The notes: a model not told the origin generated them from the letters alone. DNA of 5,887 nucleotides from Betaproteobacteria bacterium (GCA_025356695.1 JANXSE010000081.1:1-5887), one strand, 5' to 3'; counted from the first letter of the stretch, positions 1 through 5,780 are shown. A program made the numbers and translations.

Positions 1-1
1 C

Positions 2-538
2 ACCCATCCGGCGGCTGATGCGCTGTTGGCGCTGATGCAGGAACATAAACTCCAACCCGATGACATCGTCGCACTGACCGCGCACGTGCATCAGGGCGCA
101 CTCGATGTGCTGGGCCCGGTCACCGATCCGCAGACCATCCACCAGTCGAAGTTCTCGATGGGCTTCGTGCTGGCGCTGATCGCCAACCTCGGTCGAGCCG
201 GCCTTGCCGATTTCACGGATGCCGCGCTGCGCGAGAAACAGGTGAGGGCGTTCCACGACAAAGTTTCAATGGTGCTCGACCCGGAAGTGGATGGTGCCTA
301 TCCGAAACGCTGGTTGGGGCGCGTCAGCGTCACGCTGAAAGACGGCCGCACGCTGGAGAAAAAGATCACCTCGCCGAAGGGCGATCCCGACAACGTGCTG
401 TCACGTGCGGAGCTTGAAGACAAGGCGATCCGGCTGGCGGGGCATGCCGGCGGTGCCACTGCGGAGGAAATGCGCAAGGTGATTGCTCGCGTATGGAGGC
501 TACACGACGCCGTTGGGGTGCAGAAATTTCTTGTTTAG
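2..538 (+). CDS. MmgE/PrpD family protein, C-terminal part (partial at left edge)
   Basis: Reading frame 2 is open from the left edge to the TAG at 536-538, giving 178 residues of the C-terminal part of a protein. Seen: a region 'HQSKFSMGFVLALIANLG' followed by 'FHDKVSMVLDPE', then a 'LKDGRTLEKKI..PKGDP' stretch and a closing 'LSRAELEDKA' helix. These are the usual order of conserved segments at the end of MmgE/PrpD proteins (family that includes 2-methylcitrate dehydratase and cis-aconitate decarboxylase). Such enzymes are cytoplasmic and act on small carboxylic acids; the actual substrate cannot be read from this fragment, and many members have no known function. The true start lies outside the window, so the internal TTG at 26 is not the start. 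The stop overlaps the stop of the convergent caspase gene by four bases (535-538), leaving no room for a terminator between them. Confidence 0.88.
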   Translation, partial: THPAADALLALMQEHKLQPDDIVALTAHVHQGALDVLGPVTDPQTIHQSKFSMGFVLALIANLGRAGLADFTDAALREKQVRAFHDKVSMVLDPEVDGAYPKRWLGRVSVTLKDGRTLEKKITSPKGDPDNVLSRAELEDKAIRLAGHAGGATAEEMRKVIARVWRLHDAVGVQKFLV

Positions 539-2574
539 GTCGTCTGCTGATAGGCAATCAGTTCTGACCGGTTCGAGTCTATCCACTGGCCGCCGCGTGA
601 GCGCTGAACTAGCTCAAATACGAGAAACGTTCGCACCTGTTCCGGCGCAACCCAGTAGGTAATACGCGATTGGCTGCCGGCACCGCGCAGATATCCATCG
701 CCTTCGATTTTGAAGGCGAAAAACGTGCCTGCCGGCAAGCTGATATTTTCCCGTGAGACCACCTGAAAGTTCTGTACAAATTCATCGGGTTTCAGGTCGT
801 AACGCAGCCCGCGATAGATCGTTGTCCATTTCCTGCCAATGCTGTACTCGCCAACGAAAATCTGCCGGCCGACGAAGGTTTGCCCGCGCGGATTTTTCAC
901 GATATTGCCGAGAAAATCCGTGACGAGCCGGCCGTCGTTATAGGTAACTTCGTCGTCGCCGATCGCGGTGACGGTCAGTGTGCGTTTCCCTGTTTCCAGT
1001 TTGGTCAGCAGGTCGATTTCGCGATAGGAATATTTGTCGCCGATCTTGTAGCCGAAGTCAGTCTTTGCGGTTCCTTTGCTGAACGGGTTGGGGGCGATTG
1101 AGCCGATCGGCGTTGAAACGGGTATTGGGGCGGCCCGCCTGCTTTCTTCAAGTTTTGCCAGTCGTTCTTCCTCGCTCCGGCGTCTTTCGTCGCTGAGGCG
1201 CTTTTCCTCTGCAATGCGCTTTTCTTCCGCTGCACGCCGCTCGTCAACCAACCGCTTCTCCTCAGCCAGGCGCCGCGTCTCGCCGGCCTTGAATTCGGCG
1301 GCAAGTCGCGCTTCCTCGACACGTCTTCGCTCCGCAGAAAGTTTGGCAATGTTCTGCTCTTCGAGCAGACGCTTCTGCTCGGTGAGACGGCGCTCCTCGG
1401 CCAATCGTTTTTCCTCGGCTACGCGCTTTTGCTCCGCCAGCCTGCGTTCCTCGGCGATGCGTTTTTCTTCTGCGAGGCGTTTTTCCTCGGCCTGCCGCTG
1501 CACTTCCGCCGCGAGCGCAAGACGCTGCCGTTCCTCGGCGGCCTGTTTTGCCAGCAGTTTGGAATTGAGCCGGCTTTTTTCTTTTTCCGCCAGCAGACGA
1601 TCGAGTCTGAACTGGGCGAGCTCCGAAAATTTCCCGCTCGGGAACTGACGGAGATAAGTCTCAAGCGGTTCACTTTCCTTGGAAGATTTGATCTTCTCCC
1701 AGATGCCGAGTTCAAGTTCGAACTGTTTCTCGATCTCGTCTGCGGAGAGTTTTTTCAGTTCCTTCGGTGGTACGAAATAGAAATCGTCCTCCAGGGAGGT
1801 GCTTTCCCAGGGGATCTGCTGGCCTTCCGAGCGGCGGCGAACTGCGAGCCGGACGCGCTTGAAGACATCCTCGATCTTTGCATCGGGCATGCGTATTTCG
1901 CGCAACAGATTTTCTGTATAAAGACCATTGGCGCCATCGCCGTCGCTGGCCGTGTTGCCAGGTGACGTCGCATACGCGAGCAGCGAACCCGGGGGGGCAT
2001 CGAATTGCGATAGACCTTTTGCTTCGGTCGGCACCTTGGTGCCGAACGGATTGTCACGGCAGGCATCCAGGATGATGACGTTCATCGGATTTTTTGCGGC
2101 GATCAAGCCCTGCAAAAGGGTATTGAGCTCCACCGTCTTGTCACGCATGTCATCAAGCTTTTCAATGACCGCATCGACCGGAATCAGATAATTGCGCCAG
2201 GCGAGCTGGGCCCCGTGGCCGGCGTAATAGAAAAGCCCGACTCCTTTTGTTTTGGCCAGACTGCTGCCAAAGGCGGTGATCGCCCCCGCGAGTTGCGCGC
2301 GTCCGGCGTCGAGCACAAGATTGACGTTGAAACCGACTTTTTGCAGCTCCCCGGCGATCGCTTTGGCGTCATTGGCCGGGTTTTTCAGCGGCGCTTCGGC
2401 GTATTTCGTATTGCCGATGATCAATGCAACGCGCGGTAACGTATTAAGTGCGACTGCGGATTGTGCGAAGGTGCGCTGTGCCCACAGGGGCAGTGCCGAG
2501 GAGGAGGTAAGTGCGCCGGCTTTTTTGAGCCAGATACGACGCGCGTCGCGAAACTGTGTTTTCGAAGATGTCAT
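535..2574 (-). CDS. Exported caspase-family peptidase with hexad-repeat helix and C-terminal beta-rich domain (protein A)
   Basis: 679 residues from ATG 2572-2574. I chose this start over an in-frame TTG at 2623-2625 because it puts the twin arginine at residues 12-13, matching paralogue B (13-14). Order: Tat-type signal (ARRIWLK, then a hydrophobic stretch to about 40); caspase/peptidase C14 domain about 47-268, opening 'RVALIIGNTKY', with His120 in YYAGHG and Cys172 in ILDACRDNPF; helical segment about 277-330 ('YLRQFPSGKFSELAQFRLDRLL'), a type often attached to bacterial caspase domains; charged Arg/Glu-rich helix about 342-481 with a 6-residue period; Pro-rich linker; C-terminal domain 492-679 containing LPAGTFFAFKIEG and YWVAPE. 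Family knowledge: a His-Cys dyad cysteine peptidase, often cleaving after basic residues in prokaryotic and metacaspase-like members. The Tat signal implies a folded periplasmic protein. Probably last gene of an operon B-C-A. Target unknown. Confidence 0.9.
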   Translation of the reverse strand: MTSSKTQFRDARRIWLKKAGALTSSSALPLWAQRTFAQSAVALNTLPRVALIIGNTKYAEAPLKNPANDAKAIAGELQKVGFNVNLVLDAGRAQLAGAITAFGSSLAKTKGVGLFYYAGHGAQLAWRNYLIPVDAVIEKLDDMRDKTVELNTLLQGLIAAKNPMNVIILDACRDNPFGTKVPTEAKGLSQFDAPPGSLLAYATSPGNTASDGDGANGLYTENLLREIRMPDAKIEDVFKRVRLAVRRRSEGQQIPWESTSLEDDFYFVPPKELKKLSADEIEKQFELELGIWEKIKSSKESEPLETYLRQFPSGKFSELAQFRLDRLLAEKEKSRLNSKLLAKQAAEERQRLALAAEVQRQAEEKRLAEEKRIAEERRLAEQKRVAEEKRLAEERRLTEQKRLLEEQNIAKLSAERRRVEEARLAAEFKAGETRRLAEEKRLVDERRAAEEKRIAEEKRLSDERRRSEEERLAKLEESRRAAPIPVSTPIGSIAPNPFSKGTAKTDFGYKIGDKYSYREIDLLTKLETGKRTLTVTAIGDDEVTYNDGRLVTDFLGNIVKNPRGQTFVGRQIFVGEYSIGRKWTTIYRGLRYDLKPDEFVQNFQVVSRENISLPAGTFFAFKIEGDGYLRGAGSQSRITYWVAPEQVRTFLVFELVQRSRGGQWIDSNRSELIAYQQTT
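538..1101 (-). repeat. Paralogous copy of the C-terminal domain (in protein A), matching 2678-3292
   Basis: Residues 492-679 of A and 52-256 of C can be aligned end to end by eye. Both begin SIAPNPFS(K/G)GTA. Both share DLLTK(L/M)ET, then TYNDGR/VYNGGR plus a (L/M)VTD(F/L)LGN stretch, F..EYS(I/G/V)GR(K/R)W, PAGTF/AAGTF, AFK(I/V)EG, and YW(V/I)APE. The main length difference is a glycine-rich insertion in C. This is an ancient duplication in direct orientation, not a recent repeat. Confidence 0.85.
1159..1284 (-). repeat. 18-bp tandem repeat block 2, encoding charged hexapeptides of protein A
   Basis: Residues 431-472 of protein A repeat the same six-residue rhythm: Leu436, Leu442, Ala448, Ile454, Leu460, Arg466, Leu472, each set among Glu/Arg/Lys. 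It is separated from block 1 by about 20 residues (410-430) where the phase is lost. The two blocks have about seven units each, which suggests internal duplication of a block or independent slippage growth. Confidence 0.8.
1348..1491 (-). repeat. 18-bp tandem repeat block 1, encoding AEEKRL-like hexapeptides of protein A
   Basis: Residues 362-409 of protein A consist of hexapeptide units of the form A-E-E/Q-K/R-R-L/I/V. The hydrophobic residue recurs exactly every six positions: Leu367, Ile373, Leu379, Val385, Leu391, Leu397, Leu403, Ile409. At DNA level this is a degenerate 18-bp period. The spacing is six, not the seven of a canonical coiled coil, so a long charged helix like that of TolA domain II or a single alpha-helix is a better comparison than a leucine-zipper-type coil (inference). 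Confidence 0.85.
1588..2442 (-). repeat. Paralogous copy of the caspase module (in protein A), matching 3561-4415
   Basis: Residues 45-329 of A align without gaps to residues 46-330 of B. The catalytic His region contains 26 consecutive identical residues (A 110-135), and a further run surrounds the catalytic Cys (A 162-180). Many third codon positions differ, so selection has kept the protein while the DNA has drifted. Similarity stops abruptly after 'RLLA' at A329/B330. Confidence 0.9.
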
Positions 2575-2674
2575 GGAGCGAGAGCTGCCATACCGGGTTT
2601 GGCCAGGCGAAGTTCTCGCCGGCAATTGAACCGGGTTGGCGCTTGGAACCGGCGGACCATACTGTTTGCCATCA
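2575..2674. other. Short spacer between protein C stop and protein A start
   Basis: The 100-bp spacer contains no convincing ORF, no Shine-Dalgarno near the A start, and no hairpin followed by a T-run. A weak inverted repeat is present (CCGGGTT at 2631-2637 against AACCGG at 2647-2652, one bulge, 9-base loop), nested inside CGCCGG (2617-2622) and CCGGCG (2649-2654). I see no good -35/-10 pair, so co-transcription of A with B and C is the simplest reading. Confidence 0.4.
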
Positions 2675-3445
2675 CTAGGTGTTTTGCCTGAATGAGGTCA
2701 GTTCGTAACGGTCGGCGATGGCCAGGCCGCCGCGCCGGCCGCTATTGGTATATTCCATGGCAATGAAGCGCCGCACTTTTTCGGGGGCGATCCAGTAAAC
2801 GTAACGCCAATTCGCACCGGCATTGCGCACGAACCCCTGGCCCTCCACTTTGAAGGCGTCGAACGTGCCGGCCGCTACGGTGATCTTCTCGCGTCCGAGC
2901 ACCCGGAAGTCCAGTTCCACTTCATCGGTATCCTCCTTGACGCGCGTGATGCTGCGTTTTCCCTGCGGCCGGCCACCGCCACCACCACCGCCCCGGGTCA
3001 ACAAGACACGGGTGTGCCAGCGTCTGCCCACGCTGTATTCGGAAACGAAATACTGCGATTCGGTCAACTGGCGTCCGCGGTCGTCGACGACGTAATTGCC
3101 GAGCAGGTCCGTCACCATGCGACCACCGTTGTAGACGACTTCGCTGTCGCTGACCTCGGTCACGGTTTCGGTGCGCCGCCGCGTTTCCATCTTCGTCAGC
3201 AGATCCGAGACGGTATATCTGTAACTGTCGCCGACGCTGAAACGGCCGTCGGCAATCGCGGTGCCGCCGCTGAACGGATTCGGCGCGATCGAAGTGTTGG
3301 CGGAAAGTGCCGTTGCCGACGCCTGCGCGATGCGTTGCCTGAACGCCGGGAGAATCTCGTTTTTGATGGTGTCGTCGATCTGTTCCCGGCTCATTACATC
3401 CGGAAACTCAATGCGGCCGATCCCTTCGACATTAATGACTGGCAT
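2675..3445 (-). CDS. Stand-alone homologue of the protein A C-terminal domain (protein C)
   Basis: 256 residues, ATG at 3443-3445, only 7 bp after the stop of caspase gene B, so the two are almost certainly translated from one message. Residues 52-256 match the last 188 residues of protein A. The pattern of short beta-like stretches, 'ITVAAGTFDAFKVEG' and 'YWIAPEKVRRF' recalls DUF3108/TapB-like beta-barrel domains, but that comparison is from memory and weak. Residues 6-31 carry a different motif (VEGIGRIEFPDVMSREQI), a short 'V.FPD.MS...I' segment seen near the ends of assorted bacterial and phage proteins, of unclear role. Residues 152-158 are seven consecutive glycines absent from A. There is no hydrophobic N-terminal stretch or twin arginine, so no export signal is visible. 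Function unknown; position and homology suggest a partner, regulator or substrate of the B caspase. Confidence 0.82.
   Translation of the reverse strand: MPVINVEGIGRIEFPDVMSREQIDDTIKNEILPAFRQRIAQASATALSANTSIAPNPFSGGTAIADGRFSVGDSYRYTVSDLLTKMETRRRTETVTEVSDSEVVYNGGRMVTDLLGNYVVDDRGRQLTESQYFVSEYSVGRRWHTRVLLTRGGGGGGGRPQGKRSITRVKEDTDEVELDFRVLGREKITVAAGTFDAFKVEGQGFVRNAGANWRYVYWIAPEKVRRFIAMEYTNSGRRGGLAIADRYELTSFRQNT
2678..3292 (-). repeat. Paralogous copy of the C-terminal domain (in protein C), matching 538-1101
   Basis: Covers residues 52-256 of protein C. Similarity to protein A begins sharply at SIAPNPFS and continues to the final residues (QNT in C, QTT in A). The 51 residues before it have no counterpart in A. 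Confidence 0.85.
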
Positions 3446-3452
3446 GGTGGCG

Positions 3453-4550
3453 TCAATTCAAACGGGTGGACGGTCTGACATATTTGAAATCGGCATTCGA
3501 TCCGGACGCCGGTTGCAATACATTGCTTGCAATAGCGGCCTGCACGGTCGTTTCGCGCTGCGCCAGCAGACGATTGAGGCGGAACTGGGCCAGCTCGCAG
3601 AACTTGCCGCTCGGATATTTGCGCAGGTATTCCTCGATCGGCGCGGATTCCTTCACGTTCTTGATGCTTTCCCACAATTCGAGTTCTTCCTCGAACTGTT
3701 TCTCCAGTTCGTCTTCGGAAAGTTTTTTCAGCTGCTTCGGCGGGCGGAAGTAAAAATCTTCTTCGAGCGAGGTGCTCTCCCAGGGGATCTGCTGCCCCTG
3801 CGAGCGGCGTCGCACCGCCAGCCGCACGCGCTTGAACACGTCTTCGATCTTGGCATCCGGTGCCTTGATTTCGCGCAGCAGGTTTTCGGTGTAGAGCCCG
3901 TTGGCGCCTTCGCCGTCACCGGCGGTGTTGCCGGGTGAGGTCGCATAGGCAAGCAGGGAACCCGGTGGCGCGTCGAACTGCGACAGGCCTTTGTGTTCGG
4001 CCGGCAGCTTGGTGCCGAACGGGTTGTCGCGGCAGGCGTCGAGAATGATGACATTCATCGGGTTGGCGGCCTTGACTAGCCCCTGCAGCAGCGCATTGAG
4101 TTCGACCGTCTTGTCGCGCAGGTCTTCGAGTTTCTCGATGGAAGCATCGACCGGGATCAGATAGTTGCGCCACGCCAGCTGCGCACCGTGGCCGGCATAA
4201 TAAAAGAGGCCGACCCCTTTGGATTTCGCGAGATCGTCGCTGAAGGACTGGATCGCGCCGGCCATCTGTACACGGCTGGCGTCGAGTCGCAGGTTGACTT
4301 TGAAACCGGACTGCTGGAGTTCGCCGGCGATGGCTGTGGCGTCATTGCCCGGGTTCTTCAGCGGCGCGTCGCGATAGTGTGTGTTGCCGATGATCAGCGC
4401 AATGCGCGGCAGGGCGTTTAATGTGGACTGCGCAAAGGAAAGTGCCGCCGGGCCGAGCAGGGGCAGGGAAGCCGCGCCGGCCAGCGCGCCGGCCTGTTTC
4501 AGCCAGGTACGACGGGCGTTCTGAACTTGTGGAGGGTGGGAAAATTTCAT
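3453..4550 (-). CDS. Exported caspase-family peptidase (protein B)
   Basis: 365 residues, ATG at 4548-4550, stop TGA 3453-3455. Residues 12-18 (ARRTWLK) plus a hydrophobic run to about 40 form a Tat-type signal ending near 'SFAQS'. The caspase/peptidase C14 domain spans about 48-268: it opens 'RIALIIGNTHY', has the catalytic His121 in YYAGHG and Cys173 in ILDACRDNPF, and includes the 'LLAYATSPGNTA' loop. A helical segment follows (about 278-330, 'YLRKYPSGKFCELAQFRLNRLL'), then a 35-residue tail with no resemblance to the long helix of A. Both dyad residues are present, so it should be an active cysteine peptidase (family knowledge), acting in the periplasm if the Tat call is right (inference). 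It appears to be the first gene of a B-C-A operon. No Shine-Dalgarno is visible before the start. Confidence 0.9.
   Translation of the reverse strand: MKFSHPPQVQNARRTWLKQAGALAGAASLPLLGPAALSFAQSTLNALPRIALIIGNTHYRDAPLKNPGNDATAIAGELQQSGFKVNLRLDASRVQMAGAIQSFSDDLAKSKGVGLFYYAGHGAQLAWRNYLIPVDASIEKLEDLRDKTVELNALLQGLVKAANPMNVIILDACRDNPFGTKLPAEHKGLSQFDAPPGSLLAYATSPGNTAGDGEGANGLYTENLLREIKAPDAKIEDVFKRVRLAVRRRSQGQQIPWESTSLEEDFYFRPPKQLKKLSEDELEKQFEEELELWESIKNVKESAPIEEYLRKYPSGKFCELAQFRLNRLLAQRETTVQAAIASNVLQPASGSNADFKYVRPSTRLN
3561..4415 (-). repeat. Paralogous copy of the caspase module (in protein B), matching 1588-2442
   Basis: Residues 46-330 of B, aligned gap-free to 45-329 of A. DNA similarity is high but patchy, with exact matches only of modest length such as CCAGGGGATCTGCTG near 1807 and 3780, so the duplication is not recent. 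Confidence 0.9.
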
Positions 4551-4586
4551 CGGGATGGTTGGGGCCGGCGCGCGACCTTGATTGAA

Positions 4587-4615
4587 AGTTTGTTCGCCCT
4601 TGCAGGCAAAGTCAA
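4587..4615 (-). promoter_or_regulatory. Possible sigma70-type promoter for the caspase operon
   Basis: On the minus strand, TTGACT (4615-4610, five of six bases of TTGACA) is followed after 17 bases by CAAACT (4592-4587), a poor -10 with about three matches. It would start transcription about 30 bases upstream of the B start codon. The -35 and spacing are good but the -10 is weak, so this is a suggestion only. Confidence 0.25.
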
Positions 4616-4661
4616 TGCGCCGAACAGCGTGTTGTTGCTAACTGCAGGCGTTGATGAATTT

Positions 4662-4690
4662 TGTGGCGCAGACGCCCTGCCTGCGCCACA
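4662..4690 (-). terminator. Strong hairpin just after the Bug-family gene; terminator-like but lacking a U-run
   Basis: TGTGGCGCAG (4662-4671) and CTGCGCCACA (4681-4690) form a perfect 10-bp GC-rich stem with a 9-base loop. It begins 6 bases beyond the stop codon of the solute-binding protein gene. On the minus strand the stem is followed by AAATTCATC, not a T-run, so it is not a textbook intrinsic terminator. It may still pause polymerase, block 3' exonucleases or assist Rho-dependent ending, separating this gene from the caspase operon. Confidence 0.5.
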
Positions 4691-4696
4691 GGACTG

Positions 4697-5668
4697 CTAC
4701 TTCGCGAGCCCGAGTTCGCCAAGAATGATTTTGAGTTCCTCGTGCTGGCGCTCAAGGAATTTGCGGCTTTCCGCACTGTTCATGTAATCGTTTTCCCAGC
4801 CGTACTGCGCGATTTCCTTTGTCCACTCGTCAGTGCGCACGATTCTGCCGAGCAGGTCGTCCCAGTACGCGATCTGCGCCGGACTCATGCCCTTGGGGCC
4901 AATGACGCCGCGCCAGTTCGAAAAATTGGCCGCGACACCCTGTTCGCGCCAGGTTGGCACCGTCGGGTTCGAGCGCATGCGCTTGGATGCGGCAACTGCA
5001 ATCATTCGAAGTGCCCCGGATTCCACCTGAGGTGCGATGGTTGAGGCACTGGAGGCGACAACGTCGACGTGGCCGCCGAGCAGCGCGGTGACAGCTTCGC
5101 TGGCGCCCTTGAAGGCGACGAATTTCATTTTTTTTACGTCAAAGCCGGCGGTCTTCATAACGAGGCCGGCACCGATGTGATTGGCGCTGCCGATGTTGCT
5201 GAAGGCGATGCTGACGGCGGTCGGATTCGCTTTGAGTTTTGCGATTAATTCGGTTCCGCTCTTGATTGTCGAATCGGCCTTCACCGAAAAGACGATGGTT
5301 TCGCTGTTCAACTGCGCCAGCGGTGTGATGTCGGCGAAGCTCAGATCGTGACTGCCGGTGATACGGTTGGTGACGATGTTGGGCAGCGTCATCGCAATGA
5401 AATGCGCATCACCCTGATGCTGGTTCAGATAGAGCCAGGCCAGCGCATTGTTGGCGCCGGCTTTGTTGCTGACGCTGACCGGCACGCCGACCATGCGTTT
5501 GTCCTGCAGGATTTTCTGCATCATGCGCGCCGAGGTGTCGGCGGGGCCGCCTGGGGTGACGCCGACGATAATTTCGATCGCCTTTTCCGGTTTCCATTCG
5601 GGCGCGCCGGCAGACCAGGCGTTGGCGATCAGGGCGACGGCTAGGAGGGCAAACGCGCTTCGGATCAT
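4697..5668 (-). CDS. Bug/TctC-family tripartite tricarboxylate transporter solute-binding protein
   Basis: 323 residues, a normal length for the family. Residues 1-20 form a Sec signal peptide (MIRSAFALLAVALIANAWSA, cleavage likely before GAPEW). The mature protein begins with the typical 'EKAIEIIVGVTPGGPADTSAR' region, cut here into PGG (39-41) and Asp44, which contribute to ligand binding in known Bug structures. Further family marks are 'FSNIGSANHIGAGL', 'FKGASEAVTALLGGHVDV', 'SGALRMIAVAASKR', 'VPTWREQG' and a C-terminal 'ILGELGLAK'. It should bind a small organic acid in the periplasm; the ligand is not predictable. No membrane components (TctA/TctB) lie in the window, as is usual for the many orphan Bug genes of Burkholderiales. 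It diverges from a MmgE/PrpD gene, so a related carboxylic-acid ligand is plausible (inference). Confidence 0.93.
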   Translation of the reverse strand: MIRSAFALLAVALIANAWSAGAPEWKPEKAIEIIVGVTPGGPADTSARMMQKILQDKRMVGVPVSVSNKAGANNALAWLYLNQHQGDAHFIAMTLPNIVTNRITGSHDLSFADITPLAQLNSETIVFSVKADSTIKSGTELIAKLKANPTAVSIAFSNIGSANHIGAGLVMKTAGFDVKKMKFVAFKGASEAVTALLGGHVDVVASSASTIAPQVESGALRMIAVAASKRMRSNPTVPTWREQGVAANFSNWRGVIGPKGMSPAQIAYWDDLLGRIVRTDEWTKEIAQYGWENDYMNSAESRKFLERQHEELKIILGELGLAK

Positions 5669-5701
5669 GATGAGTTTTGCGGGGTTGGACGCGGGAGCCG
5701 G

Positions 5702-5718
5702 ATGCTAGCACATGCTAG
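5702..5718. repeat. ATGCTAG direct repeat with 10-bp period, containing an 8-bp palindrome
   Basis: ATGCTAG occurs at 5702-5708 and again at 5712-5718, ten bases apart, so both copies face the same side of the helix. The first copy is part of the palindrome TGCTAGCA (5703-5710). It sits in the middle of the divergent intergenic region and overlaps both candidate -10 elements, which is where a regulator operator would be expected. It could also be chance. Confidence 0.4.
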
Positions 5719-5721
5719 AAT
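5713..5721 (+). promoter_or_regulatory. Possible extended -10 promoter for the right-hand MmgE/PrpD gene
   Basis: TGCTAGAAT reads as TGn plus TAGAAT, an extended -10 with five of six bases of TATAAT. No good -35 lies 17 bases upstream, which an extended -10 can tolerate. The implied start near 5728 leaves a leader of about 53 bases. It overlaps the minus-strand candidate promoter and the ATGCTAG repeat. Confidence 0.35.
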
Positions 5722-5780
5722 TCCACTGTCACGGTGCAGCGCATTCGCGCGTGCCGCATTTCCGAAAAGCACAGAAATCC

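Larger units (their letters stand above)
5702..5732 (-). promoter_or_regulatory. Possible promoter for the Bug-family gene
   Basis: On the minus strand, GTGACA (5732-5727, five of six bases of TTGACA) and TAGCAT (5707-5702, four of six of TATAAT) are separated by 19 bases, slightly long. Transcription would begin near 5695, about 27 bases before the start codon at 5668. Confidence 0.3.

Noticed and set aside
1159..1491. Repeated 18-bp units considered as a CRISPR array or non-coding satellite
   Set aside because: There are no unique spacers between constant repeats, and the repeat is in phase with codons of a long open reading frame.
1076..1648. Plus-strand open frame of 190 codons rich in Ser and Arg
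   Set aside because: It is the antisense shadow of the Glu/Lys/Arg-rich repeat helix of protein A; the Ser/Arg/Phe repetition simply mirrors the 18-bp repeat on the other strand.
1429..1965. Plus-strand open frame of 178 codons
   Set aside because: It lies wholly antisense to protein A, which has clear domain matches, and its own translation shows no recognisable domain or signal.
2575..2625. Upstream TTG start for protein A adding 17 residues
   Set aside because: The ATG at 2574 gives an N-terminus matching paralogue B in length before the twin arginine; the extra residues are polar and would bury the signal.
2617..2654. Inverted repeat between C and A as an intrinsic terminator
   Set aside because: The stems are only about six base pairs, contain a bulge, and have no downstream T-run on the minus strand.
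3261..3938. Plus-strand open frame of 225 codons
   Set aside because: It runs antisense across the B/C boundary, covering two genes with strong homology support, and has no family features of its own.
2675..4550. B and C as a classical toxin-antitoxin or type III CRISPR-associated caspase (craspase) pair
   Set aside because: No Cas genes, TPR-CHAT partner or typical antitoxin features are present, and B carries an export signal, which does not fit a cytoplasmic CRISPR effector.
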